64,000 nucleotides of DNA. Source: Qipengyuania sp. ABI-127-1. Its GTDB lineage: Bacteria; Pseudomonadota; Alphaproteobacteria; Sphingomonadales; Sphingomonadaceae. Every line of letters starts with the position of its first letter. The first letter of the stretch is position 1. Positions 43,353-52,931 of the stretch are shown here, in pieces. The stretch spans positions 1 to 64,000 of the forward strand of contig JALJCR010000002.1 in the NCBI GenBank assembly GCA_022953095.1. The letters are read 5' to 3'. The notes below the pieces were generated by a model that ran no database searches, had not been told where the DNA came from, and saw only the letters and a list, made by a program, of their open reading frames with translations. The position numbers and the translations under genes were made by a program.

Positions 43353-45680
43353 ATGAGATCGATCGTCAAAATTCTGCTGGCCGGGACCGCTTTCGCAGCA
43401 CCGGGACATATCCTTGCGCAAGACAATCCCGTCGCTACCACGGGAGGTGACGGGGCCGAGGATGTCGAGGAGGCCGGTGGTCTGGATGTCATTGTTGTTA
43501 CTGCGCAAAAACGTGAACAGGGGCTTTCCGACGTTCCGATTTCGATTTCGGCAGTTACCGGTGAAGCGATCGAGTCTTATGGCCAGGCCAATCTGGAATC
43601 AGTCTCGTCCTCGATTCCCAACCTCAAGATCACCCAGACAGCCATCGCAAACCGCATCGCCATTCGCGGCATCGCCTCGGGCGACAACAAGGGCTTCGAG
43701 CAATCCGTGGCAATGTTCGTCGATGGCATTTATTACGGGCGCGACCAGTTGAGCCGCATGCCTCTGGTCGATCTGCAGCGGGTCGAGGTCCTGCGCGGTC
43801 CACAGCCAACGCTTTTCGGCAAGAACGCCATTGCTGGCGCGGTAAATGTCGTCAGCCGCCGTCCGACCGACCATTTCGAAGGATCGCTCAGCGCGAGCTA
43901 CGAATTCGAGCATGAGGAAACGCGCATTACGGGCGTCGTTTCCGGGCCGATCTCCGACACGGTCGGCGCGCGCGTCGTGGGATATTACCGCGACATGGAC
44001 GGCTACTTCTATAATACGAGGCAGCAACGCAACGAACCCAATGTCCGCGAAGCCTTCGTGCGCGGGATCCTGGCTTTCGAGGGTGGCGGCCCCCTGTCTG
44101 CCGACCTGAAAGTCGAATATGCCGATTTCAAGACGAAAGGGCAGCCGCGCGAGGCTTTCGGTCCGGCAAGAAGTTACAGCCTTGTGTTTGCGGGGCCGCT
44201 ATTCGTGGAAACGGATGAGGATTATGTCCGGGCCGACGGAGGCTACGAGAGCCGTAACAAGATACTCAACGCCGTGGTCAACGCCAATCTGGAGCTGGGC
44301 GATCATACGCTTACATCGGTGACGGGCTATCTCGACTACAATGTCGATGAGACAATCGACGTTGACTTCACCAATCTGCCCCTGCTCGACGGCACTGCTC
44401 AATCGGAAGATTATCGCCAGTTTTCGCAAGAATTGCGGATTGCCTCGCCGGGCGATCGGGCTTTCAACTACATCGCCGGCGTCTATTACCAGAACACCAA
44501 GCTGGGCCTGACCGATCACGTGCAGTTCAATCCGTTCTTCTTCGCAACGCCGTTCAGGGCGTTGGGCGATACCTCCAACGACCGCGACTATTCGCAAAAG
44601 TCCGACCTGTATTCCGTCTTCGCCCAGGGCGAATATTCTCTTACCGACGATCTGCGCATCACCGTGGGCGCGCGTTTCAATCACGAGAGCAAGACAGGTA
44701 GCCGCGCCCTCGAAATCAATCGTGGGCCGCTCAGCCTGGCAGCCACGCCGCCGATCATCGATCCAGTCGTGATCGGAACGTTCCGTGCACTTAACATCGA
44801 GGCGCACACCATATCCGGCAAGCTGAACGAAAGCTCGTTCAACCCGATGGCCAATATCCAGTATGACGTTACCGACGCTTTGATGCTTTACGCGTCGTTC
44901 GCGCGCGGATCCAAGGCCGGCGGTTTCGACGCTCGCGGCAATTCGCTGCCAAGCTCGACCACCGTCGCTTCACCCGGCGCATTCGAGTTCGGTGACGAGC
45001 GAGCCGACAACGTCGAAGTGGGGCTGAAATACCAGACCCGCGACCTGGCGTTTAACCTCTCGGCCTATCGCACGAAGTATAGCGATCTGCAGACCAACGT
45101 GTTCGACGGCGTTCTCAACTTCAACGTCAAGAACGCCTCGGGCGCGAAGACGCAGGGTGTCGAGGCGGACATGCGCTGGGCGCTGGACGAGCACTTCACC
45201 CTGAGCGCGGCAGTCGCCTATCTCGATTTCGAATTCACCGATTTTCCGCTCGGACAGTGCTATTTCCAGCAGGTGCCGGATAATGGCGGCTTCTGCAGCT
45301 ATTCGGGCAAGCGCAATGCACTTACGCCGGAATGGTCAGGCAATCTCAACGGCGATTTCAATCACGAGATCGGCGGCAATCTGAAGCTGGGCATCAATCT
45401 CAACGCCGATTTTTCGAGCAGCTACATTGCCGCGGCCAACCTCGATCCGCGTACGAAGCAAGATGGCTATGTGAAGATGGGCGCTCGGCTCTCGCTCGGC
45501 CATGTCGATGACAACTGGACGATTGCGTTGATCGGCCGCAATCTCACCAACGAGCGGATCATGCAGACTGCCGGCGCCTTGCCCTTGGCCACTACCATCA
45601 CGGGCGGGACGGGCATCGCCTACAACGCCATCTATGATCGGCCGCGCAATATCGCACTGCAAGTCGATATGACATTCTGA
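43353..45680 (+). CDS. TonB-dependent outer-membrane receptor
   Basis: A 775-residue receptor: signal peptide to about residue 22 (HILAQ), TonB-box-like DVIVVTAQKR at about 45-54, plug domain with IAIRGIASGD and LQRVEVLRGPQPTLFGKNAIAGA, and a beta-barrel ending VDMTF with the terminal Phe expected for outer-membrane insertion. It is divergent from the oxygenase/flavoprotein operon and followed by an HxlR regulator, so it probably takes up the substrate of that operon. The ligand is not identifiable from sequence. Confidence 0.92.
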   Translation: MRSIVKILLAGTAFAAPGHILAQDNPVATTGGDGAEDVEEAGGLDVIVVTAQKREQGLSDVPISISAVTGEAIESYGQANLESVSSSIPNLKITQTAIANRIAIRGIASGDNKGFEQSVAMFVDGIYYGRDQLSRMPLVDLQRVEVLRGPQPTLFGKNAIAGAVNVVSRRPTDHFEGSLSASYEFEHEETRITGVVSGPISDTVGARVVGYYRDMDGYFYNTRQQRNEPNVREAFVRGILAFEGGGPLSADLKVEYADFKTKGQPREAFGPARSYSLVFAGPLFVETDEDYVRADGGYESRNKILNAVVNANLELGDHTLTSVTGYLDYNVDETIDVDFTNLPLLDGTAQSEDYRQFSQELRIASPGDRAFNYIAGVYYQNTKLGLTDHVQFNPFFFATPFRALGDTSNDRDYSQKSDLYSVFAQGEYSLTDDLRITVGARFNHESKTGSRALEINRGPLSLAATPPIIDPVVIGTFRALNIEAHTISGKLNESSFNPMANIQYDVTDALMLYASFARGSKAGGFDARGNSLPSSTTVASPGAFEFGDERADNVEVGLKYQTRDLAFNLSAYRTKYSDLQTNVFDGVLNFNVKNASGAKTQGVEADMRWALDEHFTLSAAVAYLDFEFTDFPLGQCYFQQVPDNGGFCSYSGKRNALTPEWSGNLNGDFNHEIGGNLKLGINLNADFSSSYIAAANLDPRTKQDGYVKMGARLSLGHVDDNWTIALIGRNLTNERIMQTAGALPLATTITGGTGIAYNAIYDRPRNIALQVDMTF

Positions 45681-45950
45681 TCGATGACACGTAGCCCAGC
45701 CGCAGTGTCAGACGCAGCCTGGCGGGTCTCCCCTGTCGGGCTGCGGGCAGGCTACCTATGAGGTCTCGGGACTACCCCGAGGGTGCCTACGGCGATCCGG
45801 CGATGGAGATGGTCATCGTAAAGCTTGCATCCCTTTCCTTAGAGGTCGATGCGCATATCGACCGAGTGAGTTTGCCAGCCTACCAGGCGATTGCCGACCA
45901 TCTCGTGCAAAGAGAATGAGCGAGTTCCAATTGAGCGCATCGAGACAGAA

Positions 45951-46871
45951 ATGAAGCAGGGAACAATCAGGGCGTGCTCGATATGGCGTGCGCTGGAGGT
46001 CGTCGGCGATGTCCCGGTCCTGCTGATAATGGAACGGGCGTTTCTCGGCACCAAGACGTTTCAGAGCTTCGTCGAAGAAACAGGCGTCCCGCGTTCCGTG
46101 GTGAGCGATCGCCTGAAAAAACTGGTCGCCGAGGAGTGTCTGTCGAAGCGACCGGTGGAACACCAACGGCACAGCCGCTACCACCTGACCGAGAAAGGGC
46201 GCGCATTGTTTCCTGTTGCCCTTGCTATGGTCGGTTGGCAGCACGAATGGGAGAGTGGACAACGCGGCTTTTCCGTCCAACTGGTTCATGCAAGCTGCGG
46301 CCATGTGGTGGAACCGCATGCCAACTGTTCCTCTTGTGATCAGGAGATCGACCCGCGAGACGTCGATTGGAAACCGGGGCCAGGCCTTGTCCAGGTCGTG
46401 CCGCATTACAGCGCGCGACGGCGCCCCTCGAAGGGTGTAACAAGCCGCCGCGACAAAGCCGCGCTGGTAGATACGGTCATTGCCTTGTTCGGGGATCGCT
46501 GGTCGACCTTGATCGTGCGAGCCATGTTTGCCGGATTTCATCGGTTTGAACAGATCCAGCAGGATACGCAAATGGCCCCGAATATCCTTTCGGGCCGCAT
46601 CTCCGAATTGATGGAGGCGGGCATTCTGACGGCGCGGCAATACACCGATCATCCTCCACGGCAGGAATACCGGCTGACCGCCAAGGGAAGGGCGCTCTAC
46701 CCGGTCATTCTTTCATTGCTGCAGTGGGGAGACCGCTACTACGCTGACGCAAAAGGCCCTCCTTTGCTGCTCTCGCACAAGCCTTGCGACAATCCGCTGG
46801 AGATGGTGATGGCGTGCGATCGCTGCGGGCATGCATTGCAATTGGACGAAGTTACCTTCCAGACCGCATGA
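45951..46871 (+). CDS. Tandem HxlR-type transcriptional regulator with Cys motifs
   Basis: A 306-residue protein made of two winged-helix HxlR-like modules: residues 8-95 (FQSFVEETGVPRSVVSDRLKKL) and 170-262 (FGDRWSTLIVRAMF, FEQIQQDTQMAPNILSGRISEL). Each is followed by a Cys/His element: HASCGHVVEPHANCSSC (Cys116, 126, 129) and CDRCGH (289, 292). Single HxlR modules act as dimers, so this is a covalent pseudo-dimer. It likely regulates the divergent receptor/oxygenase promoter. The ATG at 45951 is chosen over a TTG at 45891; neither has a strong ribosome binding site. Confidence 0.85.
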   Translation: MKQGTIRACSIWRALEVVGDVPVLLIMERAFLGTKTFQSFVEETGVPRSVVSDRLKKLVAEECLSKRPVEHQRHSRYHLTEKGRALFPVALAMVGWQHEWESGQRGFSVQLVHASCGHVVEPHANCSSCDQEIDPRDVDWKPGPGLVQVVPHYSARRRPSKGVTSRRDKAALVDTVIALFGDRWSTLIVRAMFAGFHRFEQIQQDTQMAPNILSGRISELMEAGILTARQYTDHPPRQEYRLTAKGRALYPVILSLLQWGDRYYADAKGPPLLLSHKPCDNPLEMVMACDRCGHALQLDEVTFQTA

Positions 46872-46901
46872 AACCGGCCTCGCTGTCGAAATGACCCCTA
46901 C

Positions 46902-47279
46902 GTGCTGGATGAATGCCGCTCATCCGTTGATGAAAGGCTGAGCGGTGTATGCCGACGCACCTACCCGGATGTTCAATTGGGCAGCTACACGCCCGATGAA
47001 GCGTTCTTCGACCTTGTCCGCTCAAAGCTGGTGGCGGGTGCGATGCTCGCCGAGATCGGCGGCAAGGCGGTTGCCGACGCCAATGTGAGCGCCACCGCGA
47101 AGGTGCAGAAGGGCATCATTCGCGACTACGTATCCGGCGCGAACGAGCGCGAGCAGGTGACAGGCTGGCTTCCTGCCTACTTCCGTTTCCCGGCTGAATC
47201 CTACACGCCGAGCGGGGCAGGGCGGCTGTCGGCCAACGCCGCCAAAGCGGCGCAGATCGCCACACCAGCCGAGAAGTGA
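46902..47279 (+). pseudogene. C-terminal remnant of a ParB-like partition protein
   Basis: 125 codons from a GTG. The sequence (SYTPDEAFFDLVRSKLVAG, VQKGIIRDYVSG, GWLPAYFRFPAESYT) looks like the C-terminal tail of large ParB-family proteins on sphingomonad plasmids and integrative elements. The N-terminal ParB nuclease and HTH domains are absent, so it is probably a truncated fragment left by a mobile element. The family match is from memory. It ends just before a very stable hairpin. A standalone small protein cannot be excluded. Confidence 0.5.
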
Positions 47280-47287
47280 TCGACAAG

Positions 47288-47315
47288 GGCGCGGCGCTCA
47301 TGCGAGCGCCGCGCC
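47288..47315. terminator. Perfect 12-bp hairpin
   Basis: GGCGCGGCGCTC at 47288-47299, loop ATGC, then the exact complement GAGCGCCGCGCC at 47304-47315. It starts 9 bp after the ParB-like stop and is the strongest stem seen in the window. No T tract follows, so it may stabilise the mRNA end or work with Rho. Confidence 0.7.
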
Positions 47316-47339
47316 TGCCGTTGGAATGACCTGGAATGC

Positions 47340-47387
47340 GGTGGGTCAAGGCCCACCCGCCTCCCGACGCCCGCCGCGACCGGCGGG
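47340..47387. repeat. Two further hairpins
   Basis: GGTGGG/CCCACC (47340-47345 and 47352-47357) and CCCGCCG-CGAC-CGGCGGG (47370-47387) follow the 12-bp hairpin within 60 bp. Three successive GC stems in a short non-coding stretch suggest a structured regulatory or transfer-related element carried with the ParB remnant. Confidence 0.5.
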
Positions 47388-47433
47388 TGTCCCGTCTGAA
47401 TCGGGTTAATCTCAGGATTTGCGCGGTATCGGT

Positions 47434-47649
47434 GTGAAATGGCCGCGCCGAGAGCCCGAACCGCAAGCGACCCGCAAGGAACAGGTCGCCGAAAGTGTGG
47501 CAGCGTCCACTGCACAGGCTGCGTTCGAGATCGAGCGCCGCGAAGTGCTGGCGCTGTTGGGGTTCGAGACGGAGGCCTGGAAGGAGACCGGCAAATATCG
47601 GTTCGGCTGCGGTGAGGAGCTGTCATTTGAAGCTCGAACCCATGTGTGA
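47434..47649 (+). CDS. Small hypothetical protein
   Basis: About 71 residues from a GTG (a TTG at 47419 is also possible). The sequence is hydrophilic with alternating acidic and basic stretches, TRKEQVAESVAAST and an alpha-helical IERREVLALLGFE, then KYRFGCGEELSFEA. I do not recognise the family. It follows the ParB-like remnant and the hairpins on the same strand and may be another mobile-element passenger or chance reading frame. Confidence 0.35.
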   Translation: MKWPRREPEPQATRKEQVAESVAASTAQAAFEIERREVLALLGFETEAWKETGKYRFGCGEELSFEARTHV

Positions 47650-47749
47650 GCATTTTGCCGCCAATTGCCACGCTTCGTGCCATCGAGCAGGACGACGCAA
47701 TCGAGACCAATCATACGACGAAGCCAGGGTAGCTGTGCGGACAAAGCAG

Positions 47750-49360
47750 TCAGTATTGTCTGCCCGGAATTGGCGCGCGGCGATCCAATGTTATCTCGCG
47801 CCTTAGGCCGAGGGCGTTGCGAAAGGCCGCATCATGACTGATGCAGACAAGCGCGCCATTGTATCCGACCAAGGCGTTTTCGAGCAGTTCAATCGCATTG
47901 ATATCGAGGTGATTTGTCGGCTCGTCCAAAATCAGCATTTGCGGGGGCTCTTGCCGCGAGAATAGGCAAGCTAGTGCAAGTCGCACCGCTTCGCCGCCAG
48001 AGAGGGCGTCCACCGTTCTCCCCGCCCAGCTTCCACGAAAGCCGAACTCTGCGAGGGAGCCGTGGATTGATTGCCGATCGAGCGCCGGATTCTGTCGTTT
48101 CATCGTCTCGAAAAGCGTTTCGGACACATCGAGCATCGCCAAATGCTGGTCGAGCACCGCGATGCGCTCTCGATCAGTGGCAATCGTGCCGGAAGCTGGC
48201 GCATCAAGCCCCATCAGCAATCTGACCAGGCTGGTCTTGCCGGAGCCATTCGGCCCGGAGATCGCGATCCGTTCCGGGCCTCGGATGACGATGTCCATGG
48301 GACCGAACAGCGCGCGCCCGCCACGTTCGCAGACAAGGTCATGAGCATCGACCAAAATATGGCGTTGTGATAGGCCGGAGTGGGGGAGTTCTATGCGTAT
48401 CGGCACGATCCGCTCGACATCCGCTTGGGCTTCGCTAAGCGTTGCTTCTGCCTGATCGACGATATCTTGGCCGACCGAGCTATATCGCGCGGCGGTTTTT
48501 TCCGCGCGTTGCTGTTGCTGGAAAAGATAGGGCTTCGGGTCGCCTCCCTTGGCTGCAACCGCCCGACCGCGCTTGTCGCGTCGTTCCTGCTTTTCCTTTT
48601 CGCGTTGCTTCGATCGTTTTGCGGCATCGAGGTCGGCCTGAGCCTGTTTGAGCGCCTCAATTGCGCGTGCACGTTTGGCGTCCCGCGCTGCCTCGAATGC
48701 GGTCCAGTTCCCGCCAACTACCGAGACACCGGCAGGTGAGAGTTCCACCATTCTGTCGACCCGTTCGAGCAGCCAGCGGTCGTGGCTGGCGACGAGCAGC
48801 GGGCCTTTCCAATCTTCGATCAGATTGGCCACGGCGTCGCGTCCGTCGGCATCGAGATCGTTTGTCGGCTCGTCGAGCAGCAAAATGTCAGATTCGGACA
48901 AAAGCAGCGCCGCGAGCTTCAGACGCATGCGTTCTCCGCCACTCAGGCTGGAAAATGCGCGCGATGAGTTCAGTGCCCCCAGGCCGAGCTGTTCCGAAAC
49001 GAAATCCAGCCTGGAAGCGAGCGTCCAGTCCGCAAGGTCGAGATCGTCACCAACGGGGGCACCCGCCTCGATGCGCGCCATTCGTGCCAGATCGTCCGCA
49101 ACGCCGAGCATGTCGCCAATTGTGGAACCAGGTGGCGGGGCATCCTGACGTAGCAGGCCAACCTTGCCGTCCGTCATGATCGTTCCGCCAACAACAAGGC
49201 GCGGATCGCCAGCGATCGCGTTCAAGAGGGTGGTCTTGCCCGAGCCGTTACGACCAAAAAATCCAACGGCTTCACGTTCGACGGAAAGGGAGAGATCGGA
49301 AAAAAGCGGAGTGCCGTCCGGGGTCGCAAGCGACAGGGCATCCAGTGTAAGATGGGGCAT
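47750..49360 (-). CDS. ABC-F family ATPase (duplicated ATP-binding cassette, no membrane domain)
   Basis: A 536-residue protein with two ABC cassettes: Walker A FFGRNGSGKTT and SGPNGSGKTS, signature LSGGERMRL and LSGGEAVRL, Walker B ILLLDEPTNDLD and MLILDEPTNHLD. Between them is a charged linker (residues about 240-300) with many Lys/Arg. ABC-F proteins bind the ribosome E site and relieve stalled or antibiotic-blocked translation. It lacks a close match to known resistance subfamilies by eye. It stands alone on the minus strand between the mobile-element remnant and tRNA-Val. Confidence 0.9.
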   Translation of the reverse strand: MPHLTLDALSLATPDGTPLFSDLSLSVEREAVGFFGRNGSGKTTLLNAIAGDPRLVVGGTIMTDGKVGLLRQDAPPPGSTIGDMLGVADDLARMARIEAGAPVGDDLDLADWTLASRLDFVSEQLGLGALNSSRAFSSLSGGERMRLKLAALLLSESDILLLDEPTNDLDADGRDAVANLIEDWKGPLLVASHDRWLLERVDRMVELSPAGVSVVGGNWTAFEAARDAKRARAIEALKQAQADLDAAKRSKQREKEKQERRDKRGRAVAAKGGDPKPYLFQQQQRAEKTAARYSSVGQDIVDQAEATLSEAQADVERIVPIRIELPHSGLSQRHILVDAHDLVCERGGRALFGPMDIVIRGPERIAISGPNGSGKTSLVRLLMGLDAPASGTIATDRERIAVLDQHLAMLDVSETLFETMKRQNPALDRQSIHGSLAEFGFRGSWAGRTVDALSGGEAVRLALACLFSRQEPPQMLILDEPTNHLDINAIELLENALVGYNGALVCISHDAAFRNALGLRREITLDRRAPIPGRQY

Positions 49361-49775
49361 AGGAACACCATGGCAAACAGTTGTCGAGAAAGACGCGCTG
49401 GTTGCTCAGTTGTTCATCGGTGCCTTGCTCCTCATTCTTGCACAGCAACCATTTGGGTCCGGGCTTCGGAATTTGCAAGTTTCAGGCGGGATTTTGTTTG
49501 CAATCAGCTTCGCATGATCCCCGAGGCAAGGGCGACGACCTTGCAATCTTCATGTCCGCTACCAGGCGATTGGCGAGGGAGCCTCAACAACCGATATTGG
49601 GACGCAAAGCTGCCTTTCACGCCAGATCAAATGCTCACAAGAGGCCTCAGGAGCTCATGCTTCCTGTTGCCAAACTGCATCAGATTCTCAGAAGGTGTCG
49701 CCCAAATCGTCCACCCGAGTTTTTCATGCTCGTTTCATACATTGGGTGTTGGCGGGGCCTAAGCCATTGAAAAGA
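49361..49775. other. 415-bp non-coding stretch
   Basis: Between the ABC-F start and tRNA-Val. Reading frames here are short, lack family features and have no plausible ribosome binding sites. It includes the promoter of the ABC-F gene at its left end. As it lies directly downstream of the tRNA 3' end, it is where an integrase gene would be expected for an intact island; none is seen. Confidence 0.5.
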
Positions 49776-49850
49776 TGGTGGGCGCGGCAAGGATTGAACT
49801 TGCGACCCCACCCGTGTGAAGGGTGTGCTCTACCACTGAGCTACGCGCCC
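49776..49850 (-). tRNA. tRNA-Val (anticodon CAC)
   Basis: Reverse strand reads GGGCGCGTAGCTCAGTGGTAG at the 5' side, the anticodon loop TTCACAC with anticodon CAC, a T arm GCAAG-TTCAATC-CTTGC and acceptor CGCGCCC, then A and encoded CCA. All four arms pair. Its 3' part is duplicated at 34441-34476. Confidence 0.97.
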
Positions 49851-49918
49851 GTCCGTGATGCTCGGGCACCGGACAGGGGCGCGCCTTTACGCCGCGATGC
49901 GCGCCAATGCAAGCGTTG

Positions 49919-51802
49919 CTATCGTGCGAAGAGGGCCACCAGCTTCGCCAGCAAACCGTCGAGCCGGGCGGGGCTGGCGACGCGGTCTTTGACCGAAGGG
50001 CAGGCGAGGCACATCGCCTGCATCCCGCGCGCGCCCATCAGCCGGTCGACATCGGCGTTGATGCGGGCGATTTGTGCCTGTTGGCGCATCGCGATCAGCC
50101 CGGCGACATCGCGCCCTTCCGCCGCTTCTTCGCCTTCCCCGATCAGCAGGCTGCGCAGCAGCGTATCGGCGGGGCTGGGCTCGGTGCCGATATATTGGGC
50201 ATGCCAGTCGCCGTCCTCCAGATTGGCCTGCTGGGCGGCCCAGGCCAGGGCTTCGTCCATTCCGCCATACTGGTCGACGAGCCCGAGCTGCCGCGCGGTG
50301 CCGCCATCCCAGACCTGACCCTGGCCGATCCGGTCGGCCTGATCGCGCGAAAGATTGCGCGCGCCGCCCACACGGCTGAGGAAATCCTCATACCCGTTCT
50401 CGATGGAGGCCTGGACGATGGCATCCACCTCCGGCGTGAAACCGCCGATGATGTTGGGCTGGCCCGATAGCGGCGTCGTGCTCACGCCGTCAGTGGTGAT
50501 TCCGATTTCGGCCGCGGTGCCTTCGAAGGTCGGGATAACGGCGAAAATGCCGATCGAGCCCGTGATCGTTTCCGGTTCGGCGAAAATGCGGTCCGCGGGC
50601 GTGGATACCCAATAGCCGCCACTGGCCGCGACATTGGCCATCGAAACGGCAATCGGGATGTTTTTCGCCTTGTGGCGCAGAATCGCCTCGCGGATCGCCT
50701 CGCTCGCTAGGACCGAGCCGCCGGGTGAATCGACCCGCACCACCAGGGCTTTCAAATCGTCATCGAGCGCTTCGTCGAGCAGATCGGCAATCCGGTCGCC
50801 ACCGGCAATGCCCGGTCCGGCGTCGCCATCGACGATCTCCCCTGCCACGGTAACGACACCTATGGCGCTACCCGAAGTGGGGGCCGGATTGTCCTGTAAC
50901 CACGCGCCCAGCGATGTGTGGGGATAGGCATTGGGGCCGTCTCCCCAATCGTCCTCGCCCACCAGTTCGACCAAGCGCGCATCGAAATCCGCGCGGCTTC
51001 CAAGCTTATCGACGAGGCCTGCCTCAAGCGCCGCCGTGGCGAGATCGCCGCTCGCGGCCTCTACCCATTCGACCGGCTGAGTCGTTACCCGTTCGATATC
51101 TGCGGCGGGGCGGGCCTTTTTGAAATTGGCGCGGTATTCTTCCCACAATGTGGCGAACAGCGCGCTGTAATTCTCGCGCGCGGGTTCGGACAGGCTGGTG
51201 CGGTCATAGGGTTCGACGGCGCTTTTATACTCGCCCACTTTGTAGATCCGGGCATTGACCCGAAGCTTGTCGAGCAGACCCTTATAGAAAAGGATATCTC
51301 CGCCGGGGCCGGCGATCACGGCCCCGCCCAGCGGATTGAGCCAGACCTCGCTCGCATGAGCGGCCAGAAGCATGGCATCGTCGGTATAGGCGGTGGCGTA
51401 AGTGAGAACGGGTTTGTCGGCGGCGCGGACGCGATCCAAGGCCGCGCCGACTTCGGTCAGGTGGACCTGGCCAGCGCCAAGAAACCCTTCGAGATCGAGC
51501 ACCACGGCTTCGATCCGCTGGTCGGCCGCGGCGGCGTCGAGCGCGCGGACGAGATCGCGTGCCTGGAATTCGCCGATGGGCGCCTGCTGGGACAGGAGCG
51601 CCGCGAAAGGATCGACCTCGCTACGTTCCTCCACGATGATGCCCGACAAATCCATCACCAGCGCCCCTTCGCGAACCGCGCCGGGGCTCGGCCGGGCCGT
51701 CAGAATCGCGAACAGCGCGGAAAAGAACAAGAGCATGAGGATCAGGACCAGCCCGTCCTTGATGCCGACCAGCAGGCGCCATACTTTCCCGGCGAAACCC
51801 AT
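49919..51802 (-). CDS. sppA: Signal peptide peptidase SppA, long (67K) type
   Basis: A 627-residue membrane-anchored serine protease. An N-terminal transmembrane segment (GLVLILMLLFFSALFAIL, about residues 19-36) is followed by two SppA domains. The catalytic Lys is probably in YKVGEYKSAVEPYDR of the first domain and the Ser in MANVAASGGYW of the second, the double-domain arrangement of E. coli SppA. It degrades signal peptides left in the inner membrane. ATG 51802 has GGAGA upstream and is preferred to a TTG at 51808. Confidence 0.93.
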   Translation of the reverse strand: MGFAGKVWRLLVGIKDGLVLILMLLFFSALFAILTARPSPGAVREGALVMDLSGIIVEERSEVDPFAALLSQQAPIGEFQARDLVRALDAAAADQRIEAVVLDLEGFLGAGQVHLTEVGAALDRVRAADKPVLTYATAYTDDAMLLAAHASEVWLNPLGGAVIAGPGGDILFYKGLLDKLRVNARIYKVGEYKSAVEPYDRTSLSEPARENYSALFATLWEEYRANFKKARPAADIERVTTQPVEWVEAASGDLATAALEAGLVDKLGSRADFDARLVELVGEDDWGDGPNAYPHTSLGAWLQDNPAPTSGSAIGVVTVAGEIVDGDAGPGIAGGDRIADLLDEALDDDLKALVVRVDSPGGSVLASEAIREAILRHKAKNIPIAVSMANVAASGGYWVSTPADRIFAEPETITGSIGIFAVIPTFEGTAAEIGITTDGVSTTPLSGQPNIIGGFTPEVDAIVQASIENGYEDFLSRVGGARNLSRDQADRIGQGQVWDGGTARQLGLVDQYGGMDEALAWAAQQANLEDGDWHAQYIGTEPSPADTLLRSLLIGEGEEAAEGRDVAGLIAMRQQAQIARINADVDRLMGARGMQAMCLACPSVKDRVASPARLDGLLAKLVALFAR

Positions 51803-51896
51803 ATGCAAAAATCTCCTATTGCTTCCGGGTTAGGGAAACGGGCGCCGCATTTCCACTGGAAAGCGCTTGAGCGGTCGATAGACGTCGACTAAGGGC

Positions 51897-52931
51897 GTGG
51901 CCTCAATGACATCGACGGAATCCTCGCCCGACAAGGCCCGCTACCCGGCGGGTGCGCTCGCCTTTCCGCACCGCGACCTGATCGGTATCGGTCAGTTGGA
52001 ACGACATGAGGTCCTCTTCCTTCTCGACGAGGCGGAGCAATGGGTGGCGCTGAACCGGCAGCCGACCAAGCATGAAGGGCTGCTTTCGGGCCTGACGGTG
52101 ATCAACGCCTTCTTCGAGAATTCGACCCGCACGCTGCTCAGCTTCGAGATTGCGGGCAAACGACTGGGCGCCGATGTCGTCAATATGCACGCCGCGCAGT
52201 CGAGCGTGAAAAAAGGCGAGACGCTGATCGATACGGCGATCACGCTCAACGCCATGCGCGCGGATGCGATCGTGATCCGTCATGGATCGAGCGGTGCGAC
52301 CCAGCTTATCGCCGACAAGGTCGATTGCCCGGTTCTCAATGCCGGCGACGGCCAGCATGAACATCCGACCCAGGCGCTGCTCGATGCTCTGGCATTACGC
52401 CACGCGCTGCGCGATCGCGGCGAAACGGCGGAGGATTTCACCGGACTGAAGATCGTGATTTGCGGGGACATCCTGCATAGCCGTGTGGCACGGTCCAATC
52501 TGCTGTGCCTGCAAGCGCTCGGTGCGACAGTGCGCCTGTGTGCACCGCCTGCGCTGATGCCCGCCGGGATCGAAACCATGGGGGCCGAAGCCTACCACGA
52601 TTTCGACGCGGCGCTCGACGGGGCGGATGTGGTGATGATGTTGCGCCTCCAGACCGAACGCATGAGCGGGCAGTACATCCCTTCGGCGCGCGAATATCAT
52701 CATCTCTACGGCTTGACGAAGACCCGGCTCGATCGCGCGGGCAAGGACGCGCTGGTCATGCATCCGGGGCCGATGAACCGCGGGGTCGAGATCGACAGCG
52801 AGGTCGCCGATATGATCGATCGTTCGATCATTACCCGCCAGGTCGAAATGGGAGTGGCGATCCGCATGGCGGCCCTCGACGTGCTTACGCGCCGCGCCCG
52901 GGGTGTCGATGGTTGGGGAGAGGCAGCATGA
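51897..52931 (+). CDS. pyrB: Aspartate carbamoyltransferase catalytic chain
   Basis: A 344-residue carbamoyltransferase. [13 protein letters not shown] holds the carbamoyl-phosphate STRT motif, [13 protein letters not shown] the K loop, and [13 protein letters not shown] and [11 protein letters not shown] follow. It makes N-carbamoyl-aspartate in pyrimidine synthesis. The GTG at 51897 and an ATG at 51906 are both possible starts. It is coupled by an ATGA overlap to the dihydroorotase-like gene, the usual pyrBC arrangement in which the two proteins form a complex. No pyrI regulatory gene is nearby. Confidence 0.96.
   Translation: MASMTSTESSPDKARYPAGALAFPHRDLIGIGQLERHEVLFLLDEAEQWVALNRQPTKHEGLLSGLTVINAFFENSTRTLLSFEIAGKRLGADVVNMHAAQSSVKKGETLIDTAITLNAMRADAIVIRHGSSGATQLIADKVDCPVLNAGDGQHEHPTQALLDALALRHALRDRGETAEDFTGLKIVICGDILHSRVARSNLLCLQALGATVRLCAPPALMPAGIETMGAEAYHDFDAALDGADVVMMLRLQTERMSGQYIPSAREYHHLYGLTKTRLDRAGKDALVMHPGPMNRGVEIDSEVADMIDRSIITRQVEMGVAIRMAALDVLTRRARGVDGWGEAA

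Noticed and set aside
47340..47387. CRISPR-like repeats
   Set aside because: The hairpins differ in sequence, there are no regular spacers and no cas genes in the window.
47750..49360. Antibiotic resistance ABC-F gene
   Set aside because: The two-cassette ABC-F architecture alone does not show resistance; no closeness to Vga, Msr or OptrA types could be seen by eye.
49361..49775. A small integrase gene downstream of tRNA-Val
   Set aside because: No frame in this stretch shows tyrosine-recombinase motifs (R, HxxR, Y); all are short and featureless.
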